From Pseudothermotoga hypogea DSM 11164 = NBRC 106472 (GTDB taxonomy: Bacteria; Thermotogota; Thermotogae; Thermotogales; DSM-5069), in NCBI RefSeq assembly GCF_000816145.1, contig NZ_CP007141.1, forward strand, positions 496,001-560,000: 64,000 bases of DNA, written 5' to 3'. The notes below the pieces were generated by a model that was not told the origin of the DNA, ran no database searches, and was given only the letters and a program-made list of their open reading frames with translations. The position numbers and the translations under genes were made by a program. This document shows positions 1 through 8,954 of the stretch, in pieces; position 1 is the stretch's first letter; each line of letters starts with the position of its first letter.

Positions 1-31
1 AGACTGCCACCAACACCACCAGTTTCCTCAT
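1..31 (-). CDS. 5' end of an exported protein gene (partial)
   Basis: Only the first ten codons are in the window (MRKLVVLVAV). A Lys/Arg pair followed by a hydrophobic run looks like the start of a signal peptide. The ATG at 31 is preceded by GAGGGGG at a spacing of about 7 and by a good promoter further upstream, which is why I call it although it is tiny. It is divergent from the gene at 171. Function cannot be judged. Confidence 0.6.
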   Translation of the reverse strand, partial: MRKLVVLVAV

Positions 32-61
32 AAACACACCCCCTCGAAGTGGTCTGAATTT

Positions 62-90
62 ATTATATCAAAAAGACAATTTGAGTACAA
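62..90 (-). promoter_or_regulatory. sigma-70-type promoter of the leftmost gene
   Basis: On the minus strand TTGTAC (85-90) and TATAAT (62-67) are separated by exactly 17 bases. Both hexamers are close to consensus and the implied start lies about 25 bases before the ATG at 31. Confidence 0.65.
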
Positions 91-142
91 TGCGTATATC
101 AAAAAGGCTCGAGGACCTCGCAAAGAACTGCTGGTGCTGTTT

Positions 143-148
143 TATAAT
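143..148 (+). promoter_or_regulatory. -10 element for the outer-membrane protein gene
   Basis: TATAAT lies 23 bases before the GTG start at 171. No convincing -35 hexamer is found 16-18 bases upstream, so this is a weak call. Confidence 0.4.
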
Positions 149-170
149 TTACTAAGGATGGTGTGAGAAC

Positions 171-1427
171 GTGAGGGGAACTCTCGTCGCGCTGTTCGTT
201 TTCTCCGCGGTTTTATTCGGTGCGACTTTTCAAATTGAAACAGAGCTCGAGTACGATTTCAAGCAGGTTTTCGATTCCATCAAATTCCGTCTCATAGTGC
301 CGCTCATGGGAACTGAATTCATCGCGAGCGGTGGTTTCAGAAAAGACAACATCGTCACTCCACCATATGGCGACTTTCTCAGGGGACATTATTGGTATTG
401 GGATGAGGGTTATTTCAAGTATCGAGGGCAAAACATCGAAGTCGACGTGGGCGTGAAGAAGAACACGGTCGGGCCGGGAGAGTTTTACAACCTTTTCCTC
501 TCAGAGAAGGATTTTTCTTACCCCACTGTGAGAGTAACGTGGTTCTATCTTTCCCGAAAAATATCTGTGGAAACCCTTTGGGCAGTTTTGAGAACCTTTT
601 CGACTGAAGACAAGCCTGCGAAAGGTTTGGTGTACAGAAGACTGTTACTGTTACCCCTGGAAGGTCTGGAGATCGGTTATCAGGAATCGGTACTTTTTCT
701 GAACAGATATTTCGATCCGTACTATTATTTTGTCCCGATACCTATTCCAGGAATTCAAGAGTTCTGGCATCTTTCAGCTCCTTGGGGTGTTAGGCCTGCC
801 CAGTTGGATGACAACTCCATGGTCGGAGCGTACGCTGTTCTCCACGGTGGTTCGTGGCGCACTTACGCTGAACTCCTCATTGACGACATAAACATGAACA
901 GGTTCCTTTCACCGGAAAGCTATCAAAATCCTGACAAGATCGCGTTCTTGATAGGTTTTTCGGGGCGAAGAGATCCCGTGAGGTTCACGATAGAGGTGGC
1001 AGGTGCGACCGCTTACACGTTCGAAAGAACGAGAGCCGACAAACCTTACGAGTACGTGTTCTTCGAAGGAACGAGTTATCCCATCGAGAAGAACATGATC
1101 GGTTACAAGTACGGCGAGAACAACATAGCTTGCGTGATCGATTTCGAGTATCGTTTTGCAAATTGGACCTTCAGCTTGGGATGGGAATCTGTCATTTTCG
1201 GAACCAGAACACCCCATCTACCCTGGCACGGTGGGAGCATGCCCAGCGGTACGAGATGGTTGATCGGAGAGATCTCATCGCTGAACACGTTGAGAGCCAC
1301 GATCAGTTACCGATCGCAAGAGGTGTACGCGTTCAATCTCGAAGACGTGTTCTTCGCCGGAACGCTTGGCGTGAGAAATTCACAACCTTTCGTTGGATTT
1401 TCCTTCAGTTTGTCTATAAACATGTGA
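171..1427 (+). CDS. predicted outer-membrane beta-barrel protein, Wzi-like pattern
   Basis: A 418-residue protein with a signal peptide in about residues 1-18 and no membrane helix afterwards. The mature part is rich in aromatic residues and short alternating strands and ends FSFSLSINM, the aromatic beta-strand ending usual for outer-membrane barrels. A segment near residues 90-120 (VGVKKNTVGPGEFYNLFLS, then a Pro and a strand) resembles the conserved WGPG...LLLS region of Wzi-type capsule-assembly barrels. That resemblance is from memory. The GTG start follows AAGGATG. The gene precedes a sugar-nucleotide pyrophosphorylase by 12 bases, which would suit a surface-polysaccharide role. It could equally be a porin-like toga protein. 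Confidence 0.6.
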   Translation: MRGTLVALFVFSAVLFGATFQIETELEYDFKQVFDSIKFRLIVPLMGTEFIASGGFRKDNIVTPPYGDFLRGHYWYWDEGYFKYRGQNIEVDVGVKKNTVGPGEFYNLFLSEKDFSYPTVRVTWFYLSRKISVETLWAVLRTFSTEDKPAKGLVYRRLLLLPLEGLEIGYQESVLFLNRYFDPYYYFVPIPIPGIQEFWHLSAPWGVRPAQLDDNSMVGAYAVLHGGSWRTYAELLIDDINMNRFLSPESYQNPDKIAFLIGFSGRRDPVRFTIEVAGATAYTFERTRADKPYEYVFFEGTSYPIEKNMIGYKYGENNIACVIDFEYRFANWTFSLGWESVIFGTRTPHLPWHGGSMPSGTRWLIGEISSLNTLRATISYRSQEVYAFNLEDVFFAGTLGVRNSQPFVGFSFSLSINM

Positions 1428-1439
1428 GGAGGTTTGCAA

Positions 1440-2507
1440 ATGAAGGGTTTGGTTCTGTGTGCGGGTAAGGGAACGAGGCTCAGGCCTTTGACGTACACGA
1501 CGGCGAAGCATTTGATACCTGTGGCCAACAAACCTGTGATCTTCTACACACTCGAGTTCATGAAAAAGGCTAATGTGAACGAGATCGCGATCGTGGTGAG
1601 CCCAGAAAACGAAGCGTTGTTCAAAGAGACTCTGAAAGACGGTGCGCAGCTTGGAATGCACATCGAGTACGTCGTTCAGCCTCAACCCAAAGGCATAGCG
1701 CACGCAGTGTTCATTTCCAGGGAATTTTTAAAAGACGAGCCCTTCCTCTTGGTGCTCGGAGACAACTTGGTGTTCGAGGATACCTCGAGCGTGGTGAAAA
1801 GCTTCGAATCGGAAAACATCGACGCTTACGTGTTGCTCGCGCGCGTGAAGGATCCGAGAGCTTACGGTGTCGCAGTGCTAGAAGATGGAAGGATCGTTCA
1901 CGTGGAGGAAAAACCCAAAGAGCCGAAGAGTGATCTGGCGATCGTGGGGGTTTATCTGTTCAGAAAGAGCGTCTTCGAGGCCATAGAGAACATCAAACCG
2001 TCGTGGAGGGGAGAGCTAGAGATCACAGATGCCATAGGCTATTTGGTCCAGAAAGGCTACGTCGTGAGGGCGCACGTGATACAAGGTTGGTGGAAGGATA
2101 CGGGAAAACCTGAAGATCTACTCGAAGCGAACAGACGCATACTCGATGCCATGGAAGATGGCGAATGCGCTGGAAAGATCGATGACAGCACGATTGTTCA
2201 AGGCAGAGTCTGTGTCGCGAAAGGATCGATCATAGCTGGTTCACTCATAAGAGGACCGGTCGTGATCGGGGAAAACTGTAGGATCGTGAACTCCTACGTG
2301 GGACCTTACACGTCCATAGGTAACGGGGTCATCTTGGAAAACTGCGAGGTGGAAAACTCCATACTGATGGACGAGAGCAAGCTGAGCAATTTGTCTGCGA
2401 GAATAGATTCATCGCTGATCGGCAAGGGTGTTAGTATAAGTCAAAACGGGAAATTACCAAAAGCGATGAAGTTCGTCGTTGGAGACCTCAGCTCTTTGGA
2501 ATTATGA
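1440..2507 (+). CDS. rmlA: glucose-1-phosphate thymidylyltransferase, long form
   Basis: A 355-residue nucleotidyltransferase that couples glucose-1-phosphate with dTTP (or a related nucleotide) to make an activated sugar for surface polysaccharide. The N-terminus holds the signature GKGTRLRPLTYTTAKHLIPV near residues 8-27, followed by the GDN metal-binding site. After about residue 245 the sequence becomes hexapeptide repeats of a left-handed beta-helix (GSLIRGPVVIG and similar), which marks the long RmlA/StrD subtype of about 350 residues. The ATG at 1440 has AGGAGG at 1427-1432, a better start than the TTG six bases earlier. It follows the barrel-protein gene closely and is probably cotranscribed with it. 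Confidence 0.85.
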   Translation: MKGLVLCAGKGTRLRPLTYTTAKHLIPVANKPVIFYTLEFMKKANVNEIAIVVSPENEALFKETLKDGAQLGMHIEYVVQPQPKGIAHAVFISREFLKDEPFLLVLGDNLVFEDTSSVVKSFESENIDAYVLLARVKDPRAYGVAVLEDGRIVHVEEKPKEPKSDLAIVGVYLFRKSVFEAIENIKPSWRGELEITDAIGYLVQKGYVVRAHVIQGWWKDTGKPEDLLEANRRILDAMEDGECAGKIDDSTIVQGRVCVAKGSIIAGSLIRGPVVIGENCRIVNSYVGPYTSIGNGVILENCEVENSILMDESKLSNLSARIDSSLIGKGVSISQNGKLPKAMKFVVGDLSSLEL

Positions 2508-2511
2508 AAAA

Positions 2512-2530
2512 CCCCCAGCGTGGCTGGGGG
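2512..2530 (-). terminator. intrinsic terminator after secF
   Basis: CCCCCAGC (2512-2519) and GCTGGGGG (2523-2530) form an 8-bp stem with a 3-base loop. The five-base T run follows in the minus direction, so it ends the sec operon. It also sits just after the rmlA stop and may serve both strands. Confidence 0.85.
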
Positions 2531-3424
2531 TCATCTGTACCTCACCCACCTCATCACCAAAGGTGCTGCGACGAAGAGGGATGAATAAGTTCCCACGATC
2601 ACACCTACGCTCATGCCGAAGGCGAACGGCTTGATGGTGTTACCCGCGAACAACAGCAGGACAAAGACGAGTATGAAGGTTGTCAAGGAAGTGTTTATTG
2701 TTCTCGTCAAAATTTGACTCACACTTTCGTTTATCAACGTCGGGATATCTCTACCTCTAAACTTTTTCATGTTCTCCCTGATCCTGTCGTAGACGATGAT
2801 CGTGTTGTTCAGCGAGTAACCTATGAGCGTGAGCAAGGCAGCAACGGCTGGGACGTTGATCTCGTATTTGAAAATGGAGAAGAATCCCAAAGTCACCAAA
2901 ACATCGTGTGTGAGGGCTGCTATGGCTCCAACACCAAAGATGAAGTTGAAACGCAGAGTTATGTAAGCCAGAATCGCGACCAGTGTGATCAAAATTGCCC
3001 TCCAAGTGAGCCTTCTGATCTCTTCTGCGGCGCTACCACCCGTCTCGTTGAAGGATACGACCTCCGCTTTGAAACCTTTAACTTCGAGTTTCTTTTCGAG
3101 CTCTTCCACGATCTTGAATTTCTCTTCCGCGTCGAAGGTCTTCGAAACGGTGACTGAGAACTTCACAACCCCGGCTGGATCACCCACGGATCTGACCCTC
3201 GTGACGCGTGCGGCGGCAAAATCAGGCGAGATCTCACTCAGAACCTGGCGCAGGTCCTGTTCGACCATGTTTCCCTCGGCGCGAACGAGGATTTCGCTTC
3301 CACCGACGAACTCGACGCCGAGGTTGAAACCGCGCGTGAAGATGAAGAGCAAAGAGAGCACAACGAAGAAGGCTGCTATACCAAGCCAAACCGTTCTCTT
3401 GCTCACAACGTCGATCTTTTTCAT
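2531..3424 (-). CDS. secF: protein translocase subunit SecF
   Basis: A 297-residue polytopic membrane protein. SecF works with SecD and YajC at the SecYEG channel and uses the proton-motive force to pull secreted proteins through late in export. There is one N-terminal helix (about residues 12-30), a periplasmic domain containing GVEFVGGSEI, then five helices with the conserved GYSLNNTIIVYDRIREN segment near residue 205. Its ATG overlaps the secD stop as ATGA, implying translational coupling. It is the last gene of the unit, with a terminator directly after it. Confidence 0.95.
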   Translation of the reverse strand: MKKIDVVSKRTVWLGIAAFFVVLSLLFIFTRGFNLGVEFVGGSEILVRAEGNMVEQDLRQVLSEISPDFAAARVTRVRSVGDPAGVVKFSVTVSKTFDAEEKFKIVEELEKKLEVKGFKAEVVSFNETGGSAAEEIRRLTWRAILITLVAILAYITLRFNFIFGVGAIAALTHDVLVTLGFFSIFKYEINVPAVAALLTLIGYSLNNTIIVYDRIRENMKKFRGRDIPTLINESVSQILTRTINTSLTTFILVFVLLLFAGNTIKPFAFGMSVGVIVGTYSSLFVAAPLVMRWVRYR

Positions 3425-4845
3425 GGCTCGACTCCCCTTTCTACAGCCTTAGGAATACGGATGAAGCTGTGGAAAGCATCGGTGAGCAACCTCGAAAGGA
3501 CCATGTTCACAAAGAAGCTGCCAGCGACACCTATGATCAGAGTGATCGCAAAGCCCTTCACAGTGCCTGTACCGAAGTAATAGAGCACTAAACCAGCGAT
3601 GATCGTGGTCAAGTTTGCGTCGAAGAGCGTGATGAAGCTTCTTTCGAAACCCGCACTGATCGCGGCCCTGACGGACTTACCTGCTTTGAGCTCTTCTTTT
3701 ATTCTCTCGGCTATGATGATGTTTCCGTCCACCGTTGTACCTATGGTGAAGAAAATACCGGCGATACCGGGCAGGGTCAAAATGGAACGTGTAGCCGCCA
3801 TCACGCCGAGTAGAAGGATAGTGTTGTAGATGAGTGCGATGTCCGCCACGACACCTTGGATACCGTAGAAGACGATCATGTATATCATGACGAGGACAAG
3901 ACCTATGAATCCAGCTATGAGCGAGCTTTTGATGATGTCAGATCCGAGCAACGGTGCGACCCATCCCGCGGAGACTTTTTCCAATCTGGCGGGCAGTGCA
4001 CCGCTTCTGAGTATCGCGGCGAGCTGTTTCGCCTCTTCGAGCGAGAAATTTCCAGTGATTTCGGCCTTACCATCCGGAATGACTGAAATCACATAACCTG
4101 CAAACTGAACGACGTCGTCGAGCACGATCGCGAGCCTCTTTTCCTTAGCAGCCGCCGTACCTATGGCGGATTCTGGAACAACCAATTGTTGCGTGATGCG
4201 TTTGAAGATCTCGGCGTCTTTACTCGCCAGCTCGAAGGTCACTTTGTAGCCGAAACGTCCGACACGTGTTTCTGGAACAGGGCTGGCTGCGACGATGCGC
4301 GGTGAAACGAGTTTGAGATCTTTGACGAGCATGATCTCTTCCCTCACCAGATACCACGCTTTGCCTTCTCGCGAGGGAAGCCAGCGTGCTTTCTTTATCC
4401 TCGCAAGGTCCATCAACCTGGGATCGGTGGTTGGATCGGACGAACTCTCATCGAGCACCTGTCCGAAGTACATGATACCCACCGAGCCAAGAAGCTTTTC
4501 AGCCTTGGTCGTGTCCGTGACGTCCGGGATCTCGACTATGATGAAAGAATGATCCTCTCTGAAGCTCTTTCTGAGCGTTGCCTCGGTGTAGCCTGCAGAG
4601 TCGAGCCTGTTCCTCAGAACGGTCCAGACGTCGTCCACCACTTGGCTGGGATTCTCAACGCCGGGTTCGACGTCGACCCTGTACTCGAGTCTCGCTCCAC
4701 CCCTTATGTCGAGTCCAAGCCTCACACGCTGGAAGAGCCGTGCCAGGCCGCTGTAACTCTTGTCCGTCGTCGGCCAGAGCAGTGCCAGCAAAGCCAAGAC
4801 GAACACTGAGAGCACAATGACCAGTCTCACGCGTTCTGTTTTCAT
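3421..4845 (-). CDS. secD: protein translocase subunit SecD
   Basis: A 474-residue export-accessory membrane protein of the RND fold. It has an N-terminal helix (residues 7-24), the GLDIRGGARLEY motif that opens the periplasmic P1 domain, and five C-terminal helices with GTTVDGNIIIAERIKEE. The length is typical for a short SecD without large P1 insertions. A GAGGGGG site precedes the ATG at 4845. It lies between yajC and secF, the classical yajC-secD-secF order. Confidence 0.95.
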   Translation of the reverse strand: MKTERVRLVIVLSVFVLALLALLWPTTDKSYSGLARLFQRVRLGLDIRGGARLEYRVDVEPGVENPSQVVDDVWTVLRNRLDSAGYTEATLRKSFREDHSFIIVEIPDVTDTTKAEKLLGSVGIMYFGQVLDESSSDPTTDPRLMDLARIKKARWLPSREGKAWYLVREEIMLVKDLKLVSPRIVAASPVPETRVGRFGYKVTFELASKDAEIFKRITQQLVVPESAIGTAAAKEKRLAIVLDDVVQFAGYVISVIPDGKAEITGNFSLEEAKQLAAILRSGALPARLEKVSAGWVAPLLGSDIIKSSLIAGFIGLVLVMIYMIVFYGIQGVVADIALIYNTILLLGVMAATRSILTLPGIAGIFFTIGTTVDGNIIIAERIKEELKAGKSVRAAISAGFERSFITLFDANLTTIIAGLVLYYFGTGTVKGFAITLIIGVAGSFFVNMVLSRLLTDAFHSFIRIPKAVERGVEP

Positions 4846-4863
4846 GTCTCAAGCCCCCTCTTT

Positions 4864-5223
4864 TTATTCTTGCTTTTCCTGTTCCTTCTGCTCCTCTTCC
4901 CTTTCCCTGAACACGGAAGCTATGGAGCGTTTCGTGACCTCGAGTTCGGTGGTCATTGCGGTTTTGATCTTCACTGTATCTTTCTTGATATCGATGACCT
5001 TACCCACGATGCCGCCGACCGTAACGACCGTATCGCCACGTTTCAGCTGCGAGATCATCTGCTGGAACTGTTTTTCTCTCCTCCTCTGTGGGAGGATGAT
5101 GAGAAAGTAGAACATCGCGAAGAGCATGACGAGAAGGAAGATGAAACTGAAACCTGAGCCCGTTGCCGTACTGGTTCCACTCGGTGCAGTCGCACCTGGT
5201 GCAGCACTGTAGAGTATGTTCAT
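4864..5223 (-). CDS. yajC: preprotein translocase accessory subunit YajC
   Basis: A small bitopic membrane protein of the SecDF-YajC complex, 119 residues. A flexible Ala/Gly/Ser/Thr-rich stretch is followed by one membrane helix and the hallmark FLIILPQRRREKQFQQMI, then a soluble domain with the family motif GDTVVTVGGIVGKV. The C-terminal tail is unusually rich in Glu, Lys and Gln. AAAGGAGGT sits 7 bases before the ATG at 5223. A GTG six bases upstream is in frame but too close to that site. Confidence 0.92.
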   Translation of the reverse strand: MNILYSAAPGATAPSGTSTATGSGFSFIFLLVMLFAMFYFLIILPQRRREKQFQQMISQLKRGDTVVTVGGIVGKVIDIKKDTVKIKTAMTTELEVTKRSIASVFREREEEQKEQEKQE

Positions 5224-5228
5224 CCTCA

Positions 5229-5705
5229 CTACCTCCTTTCGAATCCATTCGATTTTACCAGAAGTTTTTTAACCTCGGGTAGCAAAAAAATGTTCAACGC
5301 CAATCCCACCAGAAAAAATGAAAGCTGCCGCAGGTCGATCGAACGGAAAAAGATATGCTCAACGGTTCGTGAAACCGCCCAGGTGATGACAAAAGAAAAC
5401 AGGACGGACATTTTCTGTTTCATACGACGATCGAGAACTGAAAGAACGAAGGCCAGAAACGCAAGTTCGAACATGTGCAGAGCCAGCAGCGATGGCGCGA
5501 ACGATCTCAGAGCGACATAACAGAGATTTGGCAAAATCAGCGCGACGAAAAGACCTGTTGAGAAACCGTGACAAAGAACACTTAGCGCTGTGACAAAGTG
5601 GCTCGGAAGAAAGAAAAGCTTTAGCCAGTCAGGACCGAGCCAGACCAGATAGTTCAAGGCGATGCCGAGTGAAAGCCAGAGACACAGTGCAACGATTTTC
5701 TTCAT
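5229..5705 (-). CDS. small polytopic membrane protein of unknown function
   Basis: I do not recognise this protein. It is 158 residues long, with about five hydrophobic segments separated by short basic loops such as DRRMKQK and an amphipathic C-terminus (KKLLVKS). Size and topology recall S-components of ECF transporters or MreD-like proteins, but no diagnostic motif is visible. The ATG at 5705 lies 4 bases after the stop of the upstream oxidoreductase gene and the stop runs into the yajC ribosome-binding site, so it is translated within the operon. A longer in-frame start at 5735 would overlap the upstream gene and has no better site. Confidence 0.7.
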   Translation of the reverse strand: MKKIVALCLWLSLGIALNYLVWLGPDWLKLFFLPSHFVTALSVLCHGFSTGLFVALILPNLCYVALRSFAPSLLALHMFELAFLAFVLSVLDRRMKQKMSVLFSFVITWAVSRTVEHIFFRSIDLRQLSFFLVGLALNIFLLPEVKKLLVKSNGFERR

Positions 5706-5709
5706 GCCA

Positions 5710-6849
5710 TCACACCACGTTCGTCTCTCTGACAATGGATTTTTCGAACCTGTCGACGTTCAGTTCTGTGATGCTGACGTGCTTCGTTTCACCGAAGAGT
5801 ATCTTCTCCGCCAGAGCTTCGCCGACGGCCGGTGCGAGCATGAAACCATGGCCACTGAAACCGACGGCATAATAGAAGTTCGCCAGTTCAGCAGACTCAC
5901 CAATGATGGGTTGAGCGTCCGGAGACATGTTGTAGTGTCCCGACCAATGACGCACTATGCGAAGTTTTCGCAAGAATGGGAGCAACCAGCAAATCTTTCT
6001 TGCCAAATCTTTCTCGAATCTGAACGTCACGTTGTAGTTCAACCCAGGCCTTTCATCTTTATCACCTTGGCCCATGATGAAGTGGCCGTGCTTCGTCTGT
6101 CTGATGTAAAAATTGCCGGAGAAACTTATGAGCATGGGATCGAAAAAGTTCCTTACAGGTTCAGTGACCAAAATCTGGTGTCTGTAGCTCTCGACTGGGA
6201 GTTTCACGTTCAGCATGGAGGCAACTTGACCGGCGTACGCTCCTGCGGCGTTCACAAGGATCTTCGATTCGAACCGACCCCTGCTGGTGTGAACTTTGAA
6301 CTTTGAACCCGTCGGTTCGATCGCAAGGACCTCCGTGTGCGTGAGGATCGTCACACCCAACCTCTTTGCAGCGTGTGCGTAGGCGAAGTTAGCCAGATGA
6401 GGGTTGGCATGACCGTCAGTCGGACAGAAGGTGGCGAGCAGAACCTTTTCCACGTTCACGTATTCGAACCGTCGTTTGACTTGATTCGGCGTGAGCAGTT
6501 CCACGTTCAAGCCAAGATTTTTCTGCATCTTCACGTTTTCTTCGAACTGTGAGGCTTCCCGTTCATCGTAGGAAAGTACGAGATAGCCTCCCTGTTTGTA
6601 TTCGATGTCAAAGCCCGTTTCTTCACTCATTCTTTCGAACAGCTTCACGCTCCTCATGGCGAGCAGAACGTTGTGTGGAGAGCTCCACTGTTGTCTGATC
6701 CCACCAGCGCACCTGCCCGTGGAACCTGAACTTATGTAGTTCTTCTCGAGGACCAAAACATCGCTCTCGCCGAACTTGGCCAGATGGTATGCGATGGAAC
6801 AGCCCACGATGCCAGCGCCCACAACGATTATTCTGTACTCAGTTTTCAT
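5710..6849 (-). CDS. FAD-dependent amine/imino-acid dehydrogenase, beta-subunit-like (DAO family)
   Basis: A 379-residue flavoprotein of the D-amino-acid oxidase/glycine oxidase fold. The N-terminal dinucleotide-binding motif IVVGAGIVGCSIAYHLAKFG is followed by the family signature SSGSTGRCAGGIRQQWS, and the C-terminus has the FAD-contacting YYAVGFSGHGFMLAPAVGE. Relatives are sarcosine oxidase beta, the beta subunit of dye-linked L-proline dehydrogenase and HcnC, all of which oxidise a secondary amine or amino acid. The next two genes upstream encode partner subunits, so this is probably the catalytic subunit of a membrane-associated or soluble complex. The substrate cannot be assigned. GAGGGG precedes the ATG at 6849 and the gene overlaps its upstream neighbour by 11 bases. 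Confidence 0.85.
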   Translation of the reverse strand: MKTEYRIIVVGAGIVGCSIAYHLAKFGESDVLVLEKNYISSGSTGRCAGGIRQQWSSPHNVLLAMRSVKLFERMSEETGFDIEYKQGGYLVLSYDEREASQFEENVKMQKNLGLNVELLTPNQVKRRFEYVNVEKVLLATFCPTDGHANPHLANFAYAHAAKRLGVTILTHTEVLAIEPTGSKFKVHTSRGRFESKILVNAAGAYAGQVASMLNVKLPVESYRHQILVTEPVRNFFDPMLISFSGNFYIRQTKHGHFIMGQGDKDERPGLNYNVTFRFEKDLARKICWLLPFLRKLRIVRHWSGHYNMSPDAQPIIGESAELANFYYAVGFSGHGFMLAPAVGEALAEKILFGETKHVSITELNVDRFEKSIVRETNVV

Positions 6850-8638
6850 TCGATTCACCCCTCAGGATCGATTCGAATTTGGTGGGCATCACGGGAGGCC
6901 TGAAATGACCCTTCAAAAGTTCCTCGGGCGATTTACCCAACCTTCGGGACAGAATCGACAGGACCGAGGCCCGGCACGTTCTGCCACCACACATGCCCAT
7001 ACCGACGCGCAAATACCGTCTCAGCTCTTCGTAATCTGTGAATCCCAAATCTATAGCCTTTTCGATCTCTTCGAGTGTCACCTCTTCGCACTTGCACACG
7101 AAGACGCTCTCTCGCTTCTTCACACGAAAGTTTCTGACCTGTGCGGCAAAACCTGCAGGCACTTTGAGATGGACCAGATTGGTCTTGTGCGGGAAGCGAA
7201 CGATCTTGATCACTTGTGCCTCGCAAACATATTTTCCGTCTCTGTCCAGTGCGATGACTCGTTCTCCTTTCTCTGGCAACGGGAGCATCTCGTAAGGAAC
7301 GATCACGAGATCGAAACCCGGTTCAACGTTCTCCTGAACCATGAAGATCGCAAGACCAGGACATTTGGAAACACAGATACCACAACCGGTGCACTTTTCG
7401 TAGTCTATCCTCGGAAGGCTGTTTATGTTCTTCGGCACCTCGATGGCACCTGTCGGACAGGAGGTTTGACAGGGATTACACGGGATGTTTTCGTAGCATT
7501 CTATGACGGGTCTGAGTTTTCCAATTGGACCTGTGTCGGTCTGTGGCTCACGTGAGTACTCGACAACCCTTTGAGGGAAGAATTTCGCAAGACCTCTTCG
7601 CACCTTTTCCGAGAAAGGACCGGATCTGAACTCGATGAGTTCTTTTTGGAGTGACTCTATCTCTTTGGACAAATCTATTTCTTTTATCAACTGAGCGATC
7701 GTCAAACCCGCGATCCGCCCTTCGATCATCGCCGTCGTTGCTTCCTCGATTCCTGCAAGATCTCCAGCGATGAAGACGTGCTCGACGTTGGTCCTCATGT
7801 TCTGGTCCCTGTACGGAACGAAGCCTCCAAGCTCTGGAACGTATTCGATCTTCACATTCGCCATCGCTGCGAGTTCCACGGAGGGAACCAGACCCGTGGC
7901 GATACATATCGCGTCCACCGCGAACTCTTTTTCAGTTCCTTCGATGGGTTGAAAGTTCTCATCGACCTGAACGACGACGGCTCCAGTGACTCTCTCCTGT
8001 CCGAGCGCTTTCTTGATCGTGTGTCTCAACAGGATAGGTATGCCGAACCTCTTCACTTTGCGCAGATGAACGTCGTAGCCTCCGACCTTGTCGGCTATCT
8101 CGACGATCGCGGCAACCTCTGCGCCGGCTTGCAGCAGTTGGTAAGAAACGATCAAACCTATGTTCCCAGAACCAACCATGAGAAACCTTTTGCCAGGCAA
8201 AACCATGAACTGGTTCATGAGCGTCTGAACCGCACCCGCACCGTAGACACCTGGAAGGTGGTTATTTTCAAACTGTATGAATCTCTCCGACGCACCCGTG
8301 GCGAGCAGGATGTAATCGGCCTGCACCTCGAGGGTCACGTCGTTCTGCCGATCATACAGTACCACGACGTCTTCGTAGATGCCGGTCACGGTGGTCTGTA
8401 GCATGATCTTGACGTGTTCGTTCAGCTGGTCCTTCAACTTCTTGGCTATTTCGAAACCTCTCACCGAGGCGTAGAAACCTTCATGACCGAAAAACTTGTG
8501 TGTTTGTTTGACCAGCTGTCCTCCAAGTTCGACGCCCTCGTCTACGATGAGGGTCTCAACACCACGCTTTGAAGCCTCTATCGCTCCGCAGAGACCCGCG
8601 GGTCCACCACCCACGACGAGCAACTGTGTTCTCACCAC
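6839..8638 (-). CDS. FAD/NAD(P)-binding iron-sulfur oxidoreductase, alpha-subunit-like with ferredoxin insert
   Basis: A 599-residue electron-transfer subunit. Order of parts: FAD-binding GGGPAGLCGAIEASKRG near residue 10; a second dinucleotide fold (VGSGNIGLIVSYQLLQAGA, near 155); the Cys residues of a 2[4Fe-4S] ferredoxin module (CNPCQTSCPTGAIEV, then CTGCGICVSKCPGLAIF, about 385-435); and a BFD-like [2Fe-2S] domain with CKC and CGGRTC near 525-570. In proline dehydrogenase complexes the ferredoxin is often a separate subunit; here it is inside the alpha chain. The GTG start follows GGAG and overlaps the upstream gene by 7 bases. Electrons probably run from the DAO subunit through this chain to an unknown acceptor. 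Confidence 0.85.
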   Translation of the reverse strand: MVRTQLLVVGGGPAGLCGAIEASKRGVETLIVDEGVELGGQLVKQTHKFFGHEGFYASVRGFEIAKKLKDQLNEHVKIMLQTTVTGIYEDVVVLYDRQNDVTLEVQADYILLATGASERFIQFENNHLPGVYGAGAVQTLMNQFMVLPGKRFLMVGSGNIGLIVSYQLLQAGAEVAAIVEIADKVGGYDVHLRKVKRFGIPILLRHTIKKALGQERVTGAVVVQVDENFQPIEGTEKEFAVDAICIATGLVPSVELAAMANVKIEYVPELGGFVPYRDQNMRTNVEHVFIAGDLAGIEEATTAMIEGRIAGLTIAQLIKEIDLSKEIESLQKELIEFRSGPFSEKVRRGLAKFFPQRVVEYSREPQTDTGPIGKLRPVIECYENIPCNPCQTSCPTGAIEVPKNINSLPRIDYEKCTGCGICVSKCPGLAIFMVQENVEPGFDLVIVPYEMLPLPEKGERVIALDRDGKYVCEAQVIKIVRFPHKTNLVHLKVPAGFAAQVRNFRVKKRESVFVCKCEEVTLEEIEKAIDLGFTDYEELRRYLRVGMGMCGGRTCRASVLSILSRRLGKSPEELLKGHFRPPVMPTKFESILRGESNEN

Positions 8639-8940
8639 GACACATCACTCCGACCGAACTGCCTTTGAACCTTCATGCCTTCTTTCACTGGTGTGATACA
8701 CACCCTCACGTTGGGTTCACCGTCGACGACCATCAAGCACGAAGAGCATTTGCCGATCGCACAGAAAAAGCCCCTCGGTCTTGCATGCTCAGTCTCACCA
8801 AACACGTCTATCCCATTGGCGATCAGCGCAGCCGCAACGGTTTCACCTTCCAGAGCTTCGAGTTCTCTGCCTTCGAAGTAAAACCTCACCGTACGCGCCG
8901 TTTCTCTCTTGAGAATTGGATGCTCGAAGATGCGTCTCAA
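8632..8940 (-). CDS. (2Fe-2S)-binding subunit, HcnA/sarcosine-oxidase-like
   Basis: A small ferredoxin-like protein of about 102 residues. It carries the plant-type cluster pattern CAIGKCSSC followed by a fourth Cys in VRVCITPV, as in HcnA and the small subunits of proline dehydrogenases. I place the start at a TTG (8940) because AAAGGAG lies 8 bases before it. The GTG at 8958 has no upstream site, since AAAGGAG would then be inside the coding region. It overlaps the following alpha-subunit gene, so the three subunits are made together. Confidence 0.8.
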   Translation of the reverse strand: MRRIFEHPILKRETARTVRFYFEGRELEALEGETVAAALIANGIDVFGETEHARPRGFFCAIGKCSSCLMVVDGEPNVRVCITPVKEGMKVQRQFGRSDVSW

Positions 8941-8954
8941 GTTCTCAACTCCTT

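Noticed and set aside
1434-1439. TTG start for rmlA six bases upstream of the ATG
   Set aside because: AGGAGG ends at 1432, one base before it, too close; the ATG at 1440 has ideal spacing.
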